Assembly: GCA_035544395.1 (NCBI GenBank)
Contig: DATKFM010000005.1
Span: 1 to 11,985 of the forward strand
Direction: 5' to 3'
DNA from: DATKFM01 sp035544395
Lineage (GTDB): Bacteria > Pseudomonadota > Alphaproteobacteria > Dongiales > Dongiaceae
DNA: 11,985 bases
Part shown: piece after piece, positions 5,946 to 11,985 of the stretch
How positions within the stretch are numbered: position 1 is the stretch's first letter
Layout: every line of letters begins with the position of its first letter
Notes under the pieces: generated by a model
What the model was told of the DNA's origin: nothing
Database searches by the model: none
The model's input: the letters and a program-made list of their open reading frames with translations, nothing else
Made by a program: the position numbers and the translations under genes

Positions 5946-6027
5946 TTTCTTCCCCCGCGAAAGCGGGGCCCCAGGGGATGAAGGGCGCTCTGCAACACCT
6001 GGATCCCCGCTTTCGCGGGGAAAGAAA
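5946..6027. repeat. REP-like paired inverted repeat between ivd and mgtE
   Basis: Arms at 5946-5975 and 5998-6027 are reverse complements at 27 of 30 positions, separated by 22 bases. Each arm contains its own hairpin: CCCCGC-GAAA-GCGGGG at 5953-5968 and CCCCGC-TTTC-GCGGGG at 6005-6020. The word CCCGCGAAAGCGGGG with flanking CCAGG/CCTGG resembles dispersed palindromes common in alphaproteobacterial intergenic DNA. It begins 32 bases after the mgtE stop on the minus strand, so it may stop transcription or protect the mgtE 3' end. It has no run of T after the stem. Copy number cannot be judged from one window. Confidence 0.8.
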
Positions 6028-6058
6028 CTTGAGGTGAAGAGACTCGAAAAGGATTGGC

Positions 6059-7459
6059 CTACAGCAAAAACAACGTCGCGAGTCCCAGGAACGAGAAGAA
6101 ACCCAAGACGTCAGTGGTCGTGGTGAGAAAAGGTCCGGCGCTGACCGCGGGGTCCATATCCAGCCGGTGCAGAACGATGGGGATAATGGTCCCGGCCAGC
6201 CCCGCCCAGGCCATGTTGAAAACCATCGCCGCCGCGAGCACCAAGCCGAGCTTCTGGCTGTGGAACCAGAGACCCGCCACAACGCCCATGATGATGGCGA
6301 AGATGACGGCGTTCATCGCGTTGACCATCACCTCCTTGCCGACGGCGCGGGCGATATTGCTGCCGGGCGAGAGGTCGCGGGTGGCAAGCGCGCGCACGGT
6401 CACCGTCACCACCTGCATCCCGGCATTGCCGCCCATGGCGGCGACGATCGGCATCAGCACTGCGAGCGCCACAATCTGCTCGATGGTCGCGTCGAACTGC
6501 GAGATCACCGTCGCCGCGATAATGGTGTTAATCAGCGTGACAAACAGCCAGCGCATCCGCCGCCAGGCGGTCTCCAGGGCCGAAGCATGGAAGTCGCTCT
6601 CGCCGACGCCGCTCAGGCTCATCAGATCCTCTTCCGTCTCCTCCTCGATCACATGCACCACGTCATCGACGGTGATCACACCCACCAGCCGGTCGGCTTC
6701 GTCCACGACCGGCGCCGATACCAGGGCATATTGCCGGAACATGTAGGCGACTTCCTCCTGGTCCATATCCACACGGATCGACCGAAGCTCCGTCTCCATG
6801 ATGTCCGTCAGCTTAGCCGCACGCTTGTTGCGCATGGCCCGCGACAGCGGCACGCGGCCGATCGGGGTATGCCTGGGATCGACGATGAAGAGATCGTAGA
6901 AATCGTCGGGCAGATCCCCGCTGGCGCGCAGGAAATCGATGGTCTCGCCCACGGTCCAATAGGAGGGCACGGCCACAAGGTCGCGCTGCATCAAGCGGCC
7001 GGCGCTGTCCTCCGGATAGGTCAGGCCCTCTTCGAGGATCGCGCGATCTTCCGCCGGCACGGCGGCGAGGATCTCCTGCTTCGCCTCCTCGTCCAGGTCT
7101 TCGAGGATGTCGACCGCGTCGTCGGTCTCCAGCTCGGTGAAGGCCTGGGCGACCTCCTTCGGGCCGAGCATCTCCATGACGTCGTCGCGGACATCCTCGT
7201 CCAGATAGGTGAGGGTCTCGGCTTCGATGTCCTGGCGGGTCGCCTCGATGAATTTCTCGCGGTCGTCGTCGTCGAGCTGTTCCAGCAGATCGGCAACGTC
7301 GGCTGCGTGAAGCTCGGCAATGACCGTGCGCAGACTCTCGGTCTGGCCGCTTTCCAGCAGGCCGCGCACCGTCTGCACCAGTTCGGCAGTTACGCCATAG
7401 CCCGCCTCGTCCTCGGCTTCCTCGGCGTCAACCTCTGGCTCGTGCTCGAGGTTGGCCAT
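6059..7459 (-). CDS. mgtE: Magnesium transporter MgtE
   Basis: A 466-residue Mg2+ channel of the inner membrane. Layout: acidic N-terminal extension (1-20); MgtE N domain with helical DxxDLLEQLDDDDRE-type repeats at about 25-150; two CBS domains at about 150-210 and 215-275 (LTDIMETELRSI; LVSAPVVDEADRLVGVITVDDV), which sense cytoplasmic Mg2+; a connecting helix; then the membrane part from about 303. The pore signature is present: LMPIVAAMGGNAGMQ at 335-349 and DPAVSAGPFLTTTTDVLG at 436-453, with Asp450 corresponding to the selectivity aspartate known from the Thermus protein. The protein is complete. Its ATG lies three bases after the malic-enzyme TAG with no strong Shine-Dalgarno, so translation is probably coupled. 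Confidence 0.97.
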   Translation of the reverse strand: MANLEHEPEVDAEEAEDEAGYGVTAELVQTVRGLLESGQTESLRTVIAELHAADVADLLEQLDDDDREKFIEATRQDIEAETLTYLDEDVRDDVMEMLGPKEVAQAFTELETDDAVDILEDLDEEAKQEILAAVPAEDRAILEEGLTYPEDSAGRLMQRDLVAVPSYWTVGETIDFLRASGDLPDDFYDLFIVDPRHTPIGRVPLSRAMRNKRAAKLTDIMETELRSIRVDMDQEEVAYMFRQYALVSAPVVDEADRLVGVITVDDVVHVIEEETEEDLMSLSGVGESDFHASALETAWRRMRWLFVTLINTIIAATVISQFDATIEQIVALAVLMPIVAAMGGNAGMQVVTVTVRALATRDLSPGSNIARAVGKEVMVNAMNAVIFAIIMGVVAGLWFHSQKLGLVLAAAMVFNMAWAGLAGTIIPIVLHRLDMDPAVSAGPFLTTTTDVLGFFSFLGLATLFLL

Positions 7460-7462
7460 GGC

Positions 7463-9745
7463 CTATACCGCTTGCGGATTCGCGGCTTGGGCCTCGACGA
7501 CGGCAACGGCGCTCATATTGACGATGCCGCGGACGGTGACGGTCGGCGTCAGCACATGGGCCGGCTTGGCGCCGCCGATCAGCATCGGTCCCACCTGCGG
7601 CCCCTCGCCCGCCGAGCGCAACAGTTCCACGGCGATGTTCGCGGCATCCAGGGTCGGCATCACCAGCAGGTTCGGCTGGCCTTTCAGCCGCGAGTTCGGG
7701 AACAGCCGCATCCGCAGCTCCTCCGACAGGGCGAGCTGCGCGTTCATCTCGCCCTCCACCTCCAGCTCCGGCGCATTGGCGCGGATCAACGCCAGCGCCG
7801 CCTGCATCTTGCGGGCGCTGGGCGTGTCGGCGGAACCGAAGTTGGAATGGGACAGCAGGGCTGCGCGGGGTTCGAGGCCGAAACGCTGGATCGCCTCCGT
7901 CGCCAGCAGCGTCATGTCGACAATCTGCTCGGCGCTCGGGTCATGCATCACATGGGTGTCGCAGACGAAGAACGTGCCCTTGGGCAGGATGACCGCGGTG
8001 AGCGCGGAGATCTGGCGCACCCCGCGCCTCAGGCCGATCACATCCAGCACATGCCTGAGATGCTCGTCGAAGGCGCCGCTGGTGCCGCAGATCATCGCCT
8101 CGGCATCGCCGCGCCGGACCATCAGCGCGGCGATCACCGTGTTGCGCGTGCGCACGATGTTGCGCGCCAGATCGGGCGTCACGCCTCTGCGTTCCATCAG
8201 GCCGTGATAGAGCTTCCAGTAGTCGGCAAAGCGGGGATCGTCGTCGGGGTCGACGATGTCGAAATCCTTCTTCGGCTTCAGCCGCAATCCGATCCGGCTC
8301 AACCGCTGCTCGATCACGCCAGGACGGCCGACAATCACCGGCCGCGCAAGGCCTTCGTCGATGACAGCCTGGACGGCGCGCAGCACCCGCTCATCCTCGC
8401 CTTCGGCATAAACCAGCCGCCGAGGATCGCGCCGCGCCTTGTCGAACATCGGCTTCATAAGCAGGCCGGAGCGGAAGACGAACTGGCTGAGGCGGTCCCG
8501 ATAGGCCTCGAGATCGGCGATCGGCCGCGTGGCCACGCCGCTATCCATGGCCGCCTTGGCCACCGCCGGCGCGATTTCCACGATCAGCCGTGGGTCGAAC
8601 GGCCGCGGGATCAGGTATTCCGCGCCGAATTGCAAATCCTGCCCGCCATAGGCCTTGGCGACGATTTCAGACGTCTCCGCCAGCGCCAGGTCGGAGATTG
8701 CCTGGACGCAGGCGATCTTCATCGCCTCGTTGATCGTGGTCGCCCCGACATCCAGTGCGCCGCGGAAAATGAAGGGAAAGCAGAGGACGTTGTTGACCTG
8801 GTTCGGATAATCCGACCGACCTGTCGCGATCACGGCGTCGGGCCGCACCGCCTTCACTTCCTCCGGCATGATTTCCGGCACCGGGTTGGCGAGCGCCAGG
8901 ACCAGCGGCCGCTCGGCCATCTTCGCCACCATTTCGGGCTTCAGGACCTTGGGCGCGGACAGGCCGAGGAAGATATCGGCGCCGGCGATCGCCTCGGCCA
9001 GCGTGCGGTGTTTCGTTTCCCGCGCGTAGATTTCCTTATGCGGGTCCATCAGCGCCCTGCGGCCCTTGTAGACCACGCCCTCGATATCGGTGGCCGTGAT
9101 GTTCGCGAGCGGCAGGCCCAGCGCCACCAGCAGGTCCAGGCAGGCCAGCGCCGCTGCGCCGGCCCCTGATGTGACCAGCTTCACTTGCTCCAGGCTCTTG
9201 CCCACCACCCGCAGGCCGTTGCGGATGGCCGCGGCGACGATGATGGCGGTGCCATGCTGGTCGTCGTGGAAGACCGGAATCTTCATCCGCTCCCGCAGGC
9301 GGCGCTCCACTTCGAAGCATTCCGGCGCCTTGAAGTCCTCCAGATTGATGCCGCCGAAGGTGGGCTCCAGCGCCGCGATAATATCCACCAGCTTGTCGAC
9401 ATTGGTCTCCGCCAGCTCGATATCGAAGACGTCAATGCCCGCGAAAGTCTTGAACAGGACGGCCTTGCCCTCCATGACCGGCTTGGCGGCCAGCGGCCCG
9501 ATGGCCCCCAGCCCCAGGACCGCGGTCCCATTGGTCACCACTGCCACCAGGTTGGCCCGGCTGGTGTAGAGTGCGGCGGTGGCGGGATCGGCGACGATTT
9601 CCTCGCAGGCGGCCGCCACGCCGGGCGAATAGGCCAGGGCGAGGTCGCGCTGATTTGCCAACGGCTTGGTCGGCGTGATGGCGAGCTTCCCCGGGCGCGG
9701 CAGCCGGTGATATTCCAGGGCGCTGTCGCGCAAGCGGTCAGTCAT
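7463..9745 (-). CDS. maeB: NADP(+)-type malic enzyme with C-terminal phosphotransacetylase-like domain
   Basis: A 760-residue cytoplasmic enzyme that decarboxylates malate to pyruvate with NAD(P)H formation. The malic domain (~18-155) shows AYSPGVAA (catalytic Tyr39), GKAVLFKTFAGIDVFD (Lys94), the metal ligands in LEDF (136-139) and FHDDQHGTA (159-167). The dinucleotide domain carries TSGAGAAALACLDLL at 192-206, NPVPEI and DYPNQVNN (312-319). From ~430 to 750 is a phosphotransacetylase-like domain (LVYAEGEDERVLRA; LLSHSNFGSA); in related large malic enzymes it serves acetyl-CoA regulation and oligomerisation, not acetyl transfer. Cofactor preference (NAD or NADP) is not certain, since rhizobial enzymes of both types share this architecture. 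It is followed directly by mgtE, and malic enzymes need Mg2+ or Mn2+. The Shine-Dalgarno before ATG 9745 is weak. Confidence 0.96.
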   Translation of the reverse strand: MTDRLRDSALEYHRLPRPGKLAITPTKPLANQRDLALAYSPGVAAACEEIVADPATAALYTSRANLVAVVTNGTAVLGLGAIGPLAAKPVMEGKAVLFKTFAGIDVFDIELAETNVDKLVDIIAALEPTFGGINLEDFKAPECFEVERRLRERMKIPVFHDDQHGTAIIVAAAIRNGLRVVGKSLEQVKLVTSGAGAAALACLDLLVALGLPLANITATDIEGVVYKGRRALMDPHKEIYARETKHRTLAEAIAGADIFLGLSAPKVLKPEMVAKMAERPLVLALANPVPEIMPEEVKAVRPDAVIATGRSDYPNQVNNVLCFPFIFRGALDVGATTINEAMKIACVQAISDLALAETSEIVAKAYGGQDLQFGAEYLIPRPFDPRLIVEIAPAVAKAAMDSGVATRPIADLEAYRDRLSQFVFRSGLLMKPMFDKARRDPRRLVYAEGEDERVLRAVQAVIDEGLARPVIVGRPGVIEQRLSRIGLRLKPKKDFDIVDPDDDPRFADYWKLYHGLMERRGVTPDLARNIVRTRNTVIAALMVRRGDAEAMICGTSGAFDEHLRHVLDVIGLRRGVRQISALTAVILPKGTFFVCDTHVMHDPSAEQIVDMTLLATEAIQRFGLEPRAALLSHSNFGSADTPSARKMQAALALIRANAPELEVEGEMNAQLALSEELRMRLFPNSRLKGQPNLLVMPTLDAANIAVELLRSAGEGPQVGPMLIGGAKPAHVLTPTVTVRGIVNMSAVAVVEAQAANPQAV

Positions 9746-9792
9746 TACGGACTCGTCTTATTCGGGCAGGCATACCGGCGGGAGCGGTCCGG

Positions 9793-9798
9793 ATTATA
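9793..9798 (-). promoter_or_regulatory. Candidate -10 element for maeB-mgtE
   Basis: TATAAT on the minus strand, about 48 bases before the maeB ATG, in the gap after the tRNA-Leu gene. It matches the sigma-70 -10 consensus perfectly, but nothing close to TTGACA lies 16-18 bases upstream. It implies a 5' leader of about 40 bases. Confidence 0.4.
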
Positions 9799-9860
9799 GC
9801 CGCAGCCCCCCGCCACGCCATGGGCCGAGCGGTACCGGTGCCGGATTAACGCAGGCTGGT

Positions 9861-9878
9861 AAACCTTCGTAAGAACGG
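9861..9878 (-). terminator. Possible weak terminator of tRNA-Leu
   Basis: On the minus strand, 14 bases after the tRNA CCA end, CCgTTC-TTAC-GAAGG forms a five-pair stem with one bulged base and is followed by TTT. The stem is short and the T run only three long, so this is tentative. Confidence 0.25.
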
Positions 9879-9891
9879 CTGTTTGTGAGAG

Positions 9892-9978
9892 TGGTGCGGT
9901 CGAGAAGACTCGAACTTCCACGGCATTTCTGCCACTGCCACCTCAAGGCAGCGCGTCTACCAGTTCCGCCACGACCGC
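9892..9978 (-). tRNA. tRNA-Leu (anticodon GAG)
   Basis: An 87-base tRNA including an encoded CCA (9894-9892). The acceptor stem pairs GCGGTCG (9978-9972) with CGACCGC (9902-9896), with discriminator A. The D arm contains the GGTAGACGC typical of leucine tRNAs. The anticodon arm is CTGCC-TTGAGGT-GGCAG, giving anticodon GAG. A long variable arm and the T arm with GTTCGAGTC follow, as expected of a class II tRNA. It reads CUC and, by wobble, CUU leucine codons. It lies between divergent lipB and the downstream maeB gene. No integrase gene or duplicated tRNA end is seen, so it is not an evident island attachment site here. Confidence 0.95.
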
Positions 9979-10095
9979 ATCCCCTTTACGAAGGCGTCGC
10001 GCTTGCCTTCGGGCGCCGCCGGGAATACCAAAACGCGGGGACCGAGGCAACCCACGCCCCCGACTTTCAGAAGACGGCCCAAGAGATTGATCCAA

Positions 10096-10770
10096 ATGGT
10101 GGAATGGCGGCTCAGCGACACCCCCGAACCGTACCCGGAAGCGGTGGCGGCCATGGAGGCCCATGTGGCGGCCATGCAAGCGGGGACAGCCGGCGGTCGC
10201 GTCTGGCTGCTGGAACATCCCCCGCTCTATACCGCGGGCACCAGTGCCCGTGAGGGCGACTTGCTGCAGCCGGGCCGCTTCCCGGTCTTTCGCACCGGTC
10301 GCGGCGGGCAGTTCACCTATCACGGCCCGGGTCAGCGGGTGGCCTATGCCATGATCGATCTGCGGCCGCGGGGATCGGATCTGCGGCGCTATGTCCATGA
10401 CCTCGAGGAATGGATCATCCGCACGCTTGCCCGCTTCAATATCAGGGGCGAGCGCCGCGCCGGGCGCGTCGGCATTTGGGTTGTGCGGGGCGGCGGGCGC
10501 GAGGACAAGATCGCCGCTATCGGTGTGCGGGTGCGGCGTTGGATCGCCTTTCACGGCATCGCCGTCAACCTGGACCCCGATCTCACCCATTTTCAGGGCA
10601 TCGTTCCCTGCGGCATCGACTCCGGAGCGGACTCGCTTTTCGGCGTCACCTCGCTCAATGACCTCGGCATCCTGATCACGATGGCCGAGCTCGACATGGC
10701 GCTGAAAGGCGCCTTTGCCGAAGTTTTCGAGGATTCGCTCGCTGATCAGACGCGGGCCGCGGCCCAGTAG
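10096..10770 (+). CDS. lipB: Octanoyltransferase LipB
   Basis: A 224-residue cytoplasmic enzyme that moves octanoyl from acyl carrier protein to lipoyl domains of pyruvate and 2-oxoglutarate dehydrogenases and the glycine cleavage H protein; LipA then adds sulphur. Hallmarks are LLEHPPLYTAGTS at 38-50, RTGRGGQFTYHGPGQ at 66-80, the catalytic Lys138 in DKIAAIGVRVRRWIAFHGIAVN, and the catalytic Cys172 in GIVPCGID. The frame stays open upstream to an ATG at 10003, but those extra 31 codons (Pro/Arg-rich) precede the conserved start and would lie in the tRNA-Leu/lipB promoter gap. The ATG at 10096 gives family length. lipA is not adjacent here. Confidence 0.95.
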   Translation: MVEWRLSDTPEPYPEAVAAMEAHVAAMQAGTAGGRVWLLEHPPLYTAGTSAREGDLLQPGRFPVFRTGRGGQFTYHGPGQRVAYAMIDLRPRGSDLRRYVHDLEEWIIRTLARFNIRGERRAGRVGIWVVRGGGREDKIAAIGVRVRRWIAFHGIAVNLDPDLTHFQGIVPCGIDSGADSLFGVTSLNDLGILITMAELDMALKGAFAEVFEDSLADQTRAAAQ

Positions 10771-10778
10771 AAATGCGA

Positions 10779-10812
10779 AGGGGACATTCCGGTTCGCCCG
10801 GGAATGTCCCCT
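10779..10812. terminator. Perfect 12-bp hairpin between lipB and the convergent gene
   Basis: AGGGGACATTCC (10779-10790) pairs without mismatch to GGAATGTCCCCT (10801-10812) around a 10-base loop, 9 bases after the lipB stop and 27 bases from the stop of the gene on the other strand. The position suggests a bidirectional terminator for two convergent genes. Neither side has a clear T run, so it may instead be a REP-like palindrome that acts as an RNA barrier. The GGGACATTCC word is one I associate with dispersed palindromes in other genomes. Confidence 0.6.
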
Positions 10813-10838
10813 CAACTTAGCCTAAATAGCGCTACGGA

Positions 10839-11138
10839 CTATTCGGGATAGGTGTTCACGGGCAGACCCAGGCCCTCGATGCCCCCGGTTGCCGTCGTGA
10901 TGCAGGCGCCATGTTCGCCCTTCTTGGCCTGATCCTCAGCATCTGCCATCGCCTGATTCGAGGCGTCATAGTTCTTATGGCTGGCGCCGACCAACAAGAG
11001 GTCCAACCTCAGATCGTTCGTCAATTCCTGACACTTGTTGGGATCGACCATGTTGTCCGCATGGGACACGGTCGCTAGGGGAGCGGAAAGAAGCATCGTA
11101 CCGCCAACGACCGCGATCGTCAGAACGCGCATTTTCAT
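10839..11138 (-). CDS. Small exported protein of unknown function
   Basis: A 99-residue protein with a clear signal peptide: MKMR, then a hydrophobic run LTIAVVGGTMLLSAPLATVS, and a likely signal peptidase I cut after SHA near residue 27. The mature part (~72 residues) is soluble and mostly helical-looking, with KCQEL and GACITT giving two cysteines that could form a disulfide in the periplasm. The stretch ASNQAMADAEDQAKKGEH is Ala/charged and repeat-free. No family recognised. The frame is open upstream to 11177, but AGGAGG at 11150-11145 sits six bases from the ATG at 11138, which starts the signal peptide exactly. It is convergent with lipB across a strong hairpin and separated by over 230 bases from the next gene, so it is probably monocistronic. 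Confidence 0.8.
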   Translation of the reverse strand: MKMRVLTIAVVGGTMLLSAPLATVSHADNMVDPNKCQELTNDLRLDLLLVGASHKNYDASNQAMADAEDQAKKGEHGACITTATGGIEGLGLPVNTYPE

Positions 11139-11144
11139 TGCTGA

Positions 11145-11150
11145 CCTCCT
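11145..11150 (-). promoter_or_regulatory. Shine-Dalgarno deciding the exported-protein start
   Basis: Consensus AGGAGG on the minus strand lies six bases from ATG 11138-11136. It rules out the longer in-frame start at 11177, which would bury the signal peptide behind a Ser-rich leader. Confidence 0.75.
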
Positions 11151-11167
11151 GGAACTCGTTGAACTGG

Positions 11168-11176
11168 ATTCTACCA
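11168..11176 (-). promoter_or_regulatory. Candidate extended -10 element for the exported-protein gene
   Basis: TGG-TAGAAT on the minus strand fits an extended -10 (TGn plus a five-of-six match to TATAAT), about 30 bases before the ATG, leaving a leader of roughly 23 bases. No good -35 hexamer is seen. Confidence 0.35.
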
Positions 11177-11239
11177 AGGACCGGAATGCGCCAGACGGGC
11201 CCCGGTTCCAAGGGTTACGTTAATAACTTAAAGGGGATT

Positions 11240-11257
11240 CGGCAATGCGAATTGCCG
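11240..11257. other. Short hairpin in the intergenic gap
   Basis: CGGCAAT-GCGA-ATTGCCG is a perfect 7-bp stem with a four-base loop, about 115 bases downstream of the B3/4 gene stop (minus strand) and 100 bases upstream of the exported-protein start. It could end transcription of the B3/4 gene, but the following bases (AATCCCCTTTAAG) hold only three T in a row. The remainder of the 11139-11371 gap shows nothing else definite. Confidence 0.3.
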
Positions 11258-11371
11258 GGGCGCCAAATCTAATGCCACGGAGCTGCCACACGCCGGCCAA
11301 GAGGAGGAAATGCGAATCAGCTCAAAGCTCCCCTGACAGCGGCCAGTTGACCATCCATACCTTTGGACCTG

Positions 11372-11985
11372 TTAGGCCGTTACGGTAACTTCCGGTCCTT
11401 CGGCATGAGCAATTGCCCATGCTGCACGGCCGCCGCAGGCATCGCGGAGCCGGCGGCAGAGCTCTTCGGCTGCCGCCGCCACCTGGCCCGCCGTTTCCCG
11501 GCAATTCGATTGGATCGTGAGTACCGCACGCCGGGTGGACGGGCGGATCGCCGAGCGCGCGTCCTGATACCAGTTCCAGCGGCGGCAGAGGCATTTCGCG
11601 GCGTCGGCGTAGACCACTTCGCCCGGTTTCGGCGGATCGTCGGTTGCCGTGGCGTCGCCCAGGGCGATGAAGCTGTCGGCCGGGCGGGCGATACGGAAGG
11701 CCAGCGGCGGAGTGATCAGGTCCAGGTCATCAGCGCCCACGGGCATGCGGTAGCGGACGGAGATGGCGTTGTAGGCGTCGACGAAGGCGTTGACTTGCGG
11801 CAGGCCGTTGCCGCGCTGGAGGGCCTTCAGCAGGCGTTCAACGGAACTGCGGTAGCTGGTCTTCTTCTCGCCGAATGCCTTGTAGGCCTCGCGCCAGCAT
11901 TTCAGCTCCGGTAGGCTGCCCAGCTCCTGCCCGCGCAACGCAACGACGGCATCGGCCACCGTCGCGGCGATCCAGGTCTCCAGGG
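11372..11985 (-). CDS. B3/4 domain protein (PheRS beta editing-like), 5' end outside window
   Basis: The visible 203 codons show the stand-alone B3/4 domain related to the editing/tRNA-binding region of phenylalanyl-tRNA synthetase beta. The characteristic pattern is W-REAYKAFG, then SSVERLLKALQRGNGLPQVNAFVDAYNAISVRYRMPVGADDLD, split around residues 40-80 of the visible part, and later KPGEVVYADAAKCLCRRWNWYQDARSAI. A GTG at 11959 is a possible start, but the frame continues open to the right edge (LETWIAAT before it), and relatives have a longer N-terminus, so the gene is most likely truncated by the window. Stand-alone B3/4 proteins are suspected of clearing mischarged tRNA or binding RNA; the exact substrate is not known to me. 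It ends with TAA at 11374-11372. Confidence 0.85.
   Translation of the reverse strand, partial: LETWIAATVADAVVALRGQELGSLPELKCWREAYKAFGEKKTSYRSSVERLLKALQRGNGLPQVNAFVDAYNAISVRYRMPVGADDLDLITPPLAFRIARPADSFIALGDATATDDPPKPGEVVYADAAKCLCRRWNWYQDARSAIRPSTRRAVLTIQSNCRETAGQVAAAAEELCRRLRDACGGRAAWAIAHAEGPEVTVTA

Noticed and set aside
6167..9169. 1000-codon plus-strand open frame over mgtE and maeB
   Set aside because: High G+C makes the opposite frame of real genes stay open. The His/Arg/Asp-rich translation shows no domain, while both strands' overlap partners (MgtE, MaeB) carry clear motifs.
9892..9978. tRNA-Leu as an integration site for a genomic island
   Set aside because: Its flanks are conserved-type genes (maeB, lipB), and neither an integrase nor a second copy of the tRNA 3' end is visible in the window.
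10003..10095. N-terminal extension of LipB
   Set aside because: The extra 31 codons are Pro/Arg-rich, unlike known LipB starts, and occupy the promoter gap after tRNA-Leu; ATG 10096 begins the conserved region.
11310..11336. Eight-codon plus-strand ORF (MRISSKLP) after a good GAGGAGG site
   Set aside because: It is followed by no gene on the plus strand within reach, so it cannot be a leader peptide for anything visible; probably chance.

Overview
The window is a GC-rich bacterial chromosome segment, most probably from an alphaproteobacterium. The evidence is the roughly 760-residue malic enzyme with a phosphotransacetylase-like tail, the isovaleryl-CoA dehydrogenase, and a DUF1989/Rid-family/SDR gene set. 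I cannot place it to genus. It reads mainly as housekeeping and catabolic chromosome with a few accessory patches. No complete mobile element, CRISPR array or phage module is visible.

Left part (1-2708). A tight minus-strand operon runs from about 2278 down to 519: a Rid (YjgF/UK114) family protein, a DUF1989 (urea carboxylase-associated) protein and a short-chain dehydrogenase/reductase, with gaps of only a few bases. Just downstream lies a lower-GC gene for a 147-residue protein of unknown function. Beyond it, at the left edge, is a diverged second copy of the last ~42 bases of the SDR gene, so the accessory gene is bracketed by two copies of the SDR 3' end. An antibiotic-biosynthesis-monooxygenase (ABM) fold protein is transcribed divergently from the operon.

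Middle part (2709-5851). On the minus strand are PlsY (glycerol-3-phosphate acyltransferase, with unusual motif residues resembling cyanobacterial forms), a small membrane protein, a LysE/RhtB-type exporter, and isovaleryl-CoA dehydrogenase (leucine breakdown), recognised by the family-specific position of its catalytic glutamate.

Right part (5852-11985). A REP-like pair of inverted hairpins lies between IVD and mgtE. The malic enzyme gene and the MgtE magnesium channel gene form a two-gene minus-strand operon with a 3-base gap. Upstream is tRNA-Leu(GAG), divergent from lipB (octanoyltransferase for lipoate synthesis). A perfect 12-bp hairpin separates lipB from a convergent gene for a small exported protein. 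The window closes with a B3/4 (PheRS beta editing-like) domain protein cut by the right edge.

Central carbon metabolism dominates: malate to pyruvate (MaeB), lipoylation of 2-oxoacid dehydrogenases (LipB) and leucine catabolism to acetyl-CoA (IVD). The Rid/DUF1989/SDR operon is the best candidate for an uncharacterised small-molecule pathway, and the SDR-tail duplication around the left-most gene is the clearest structural oddity.
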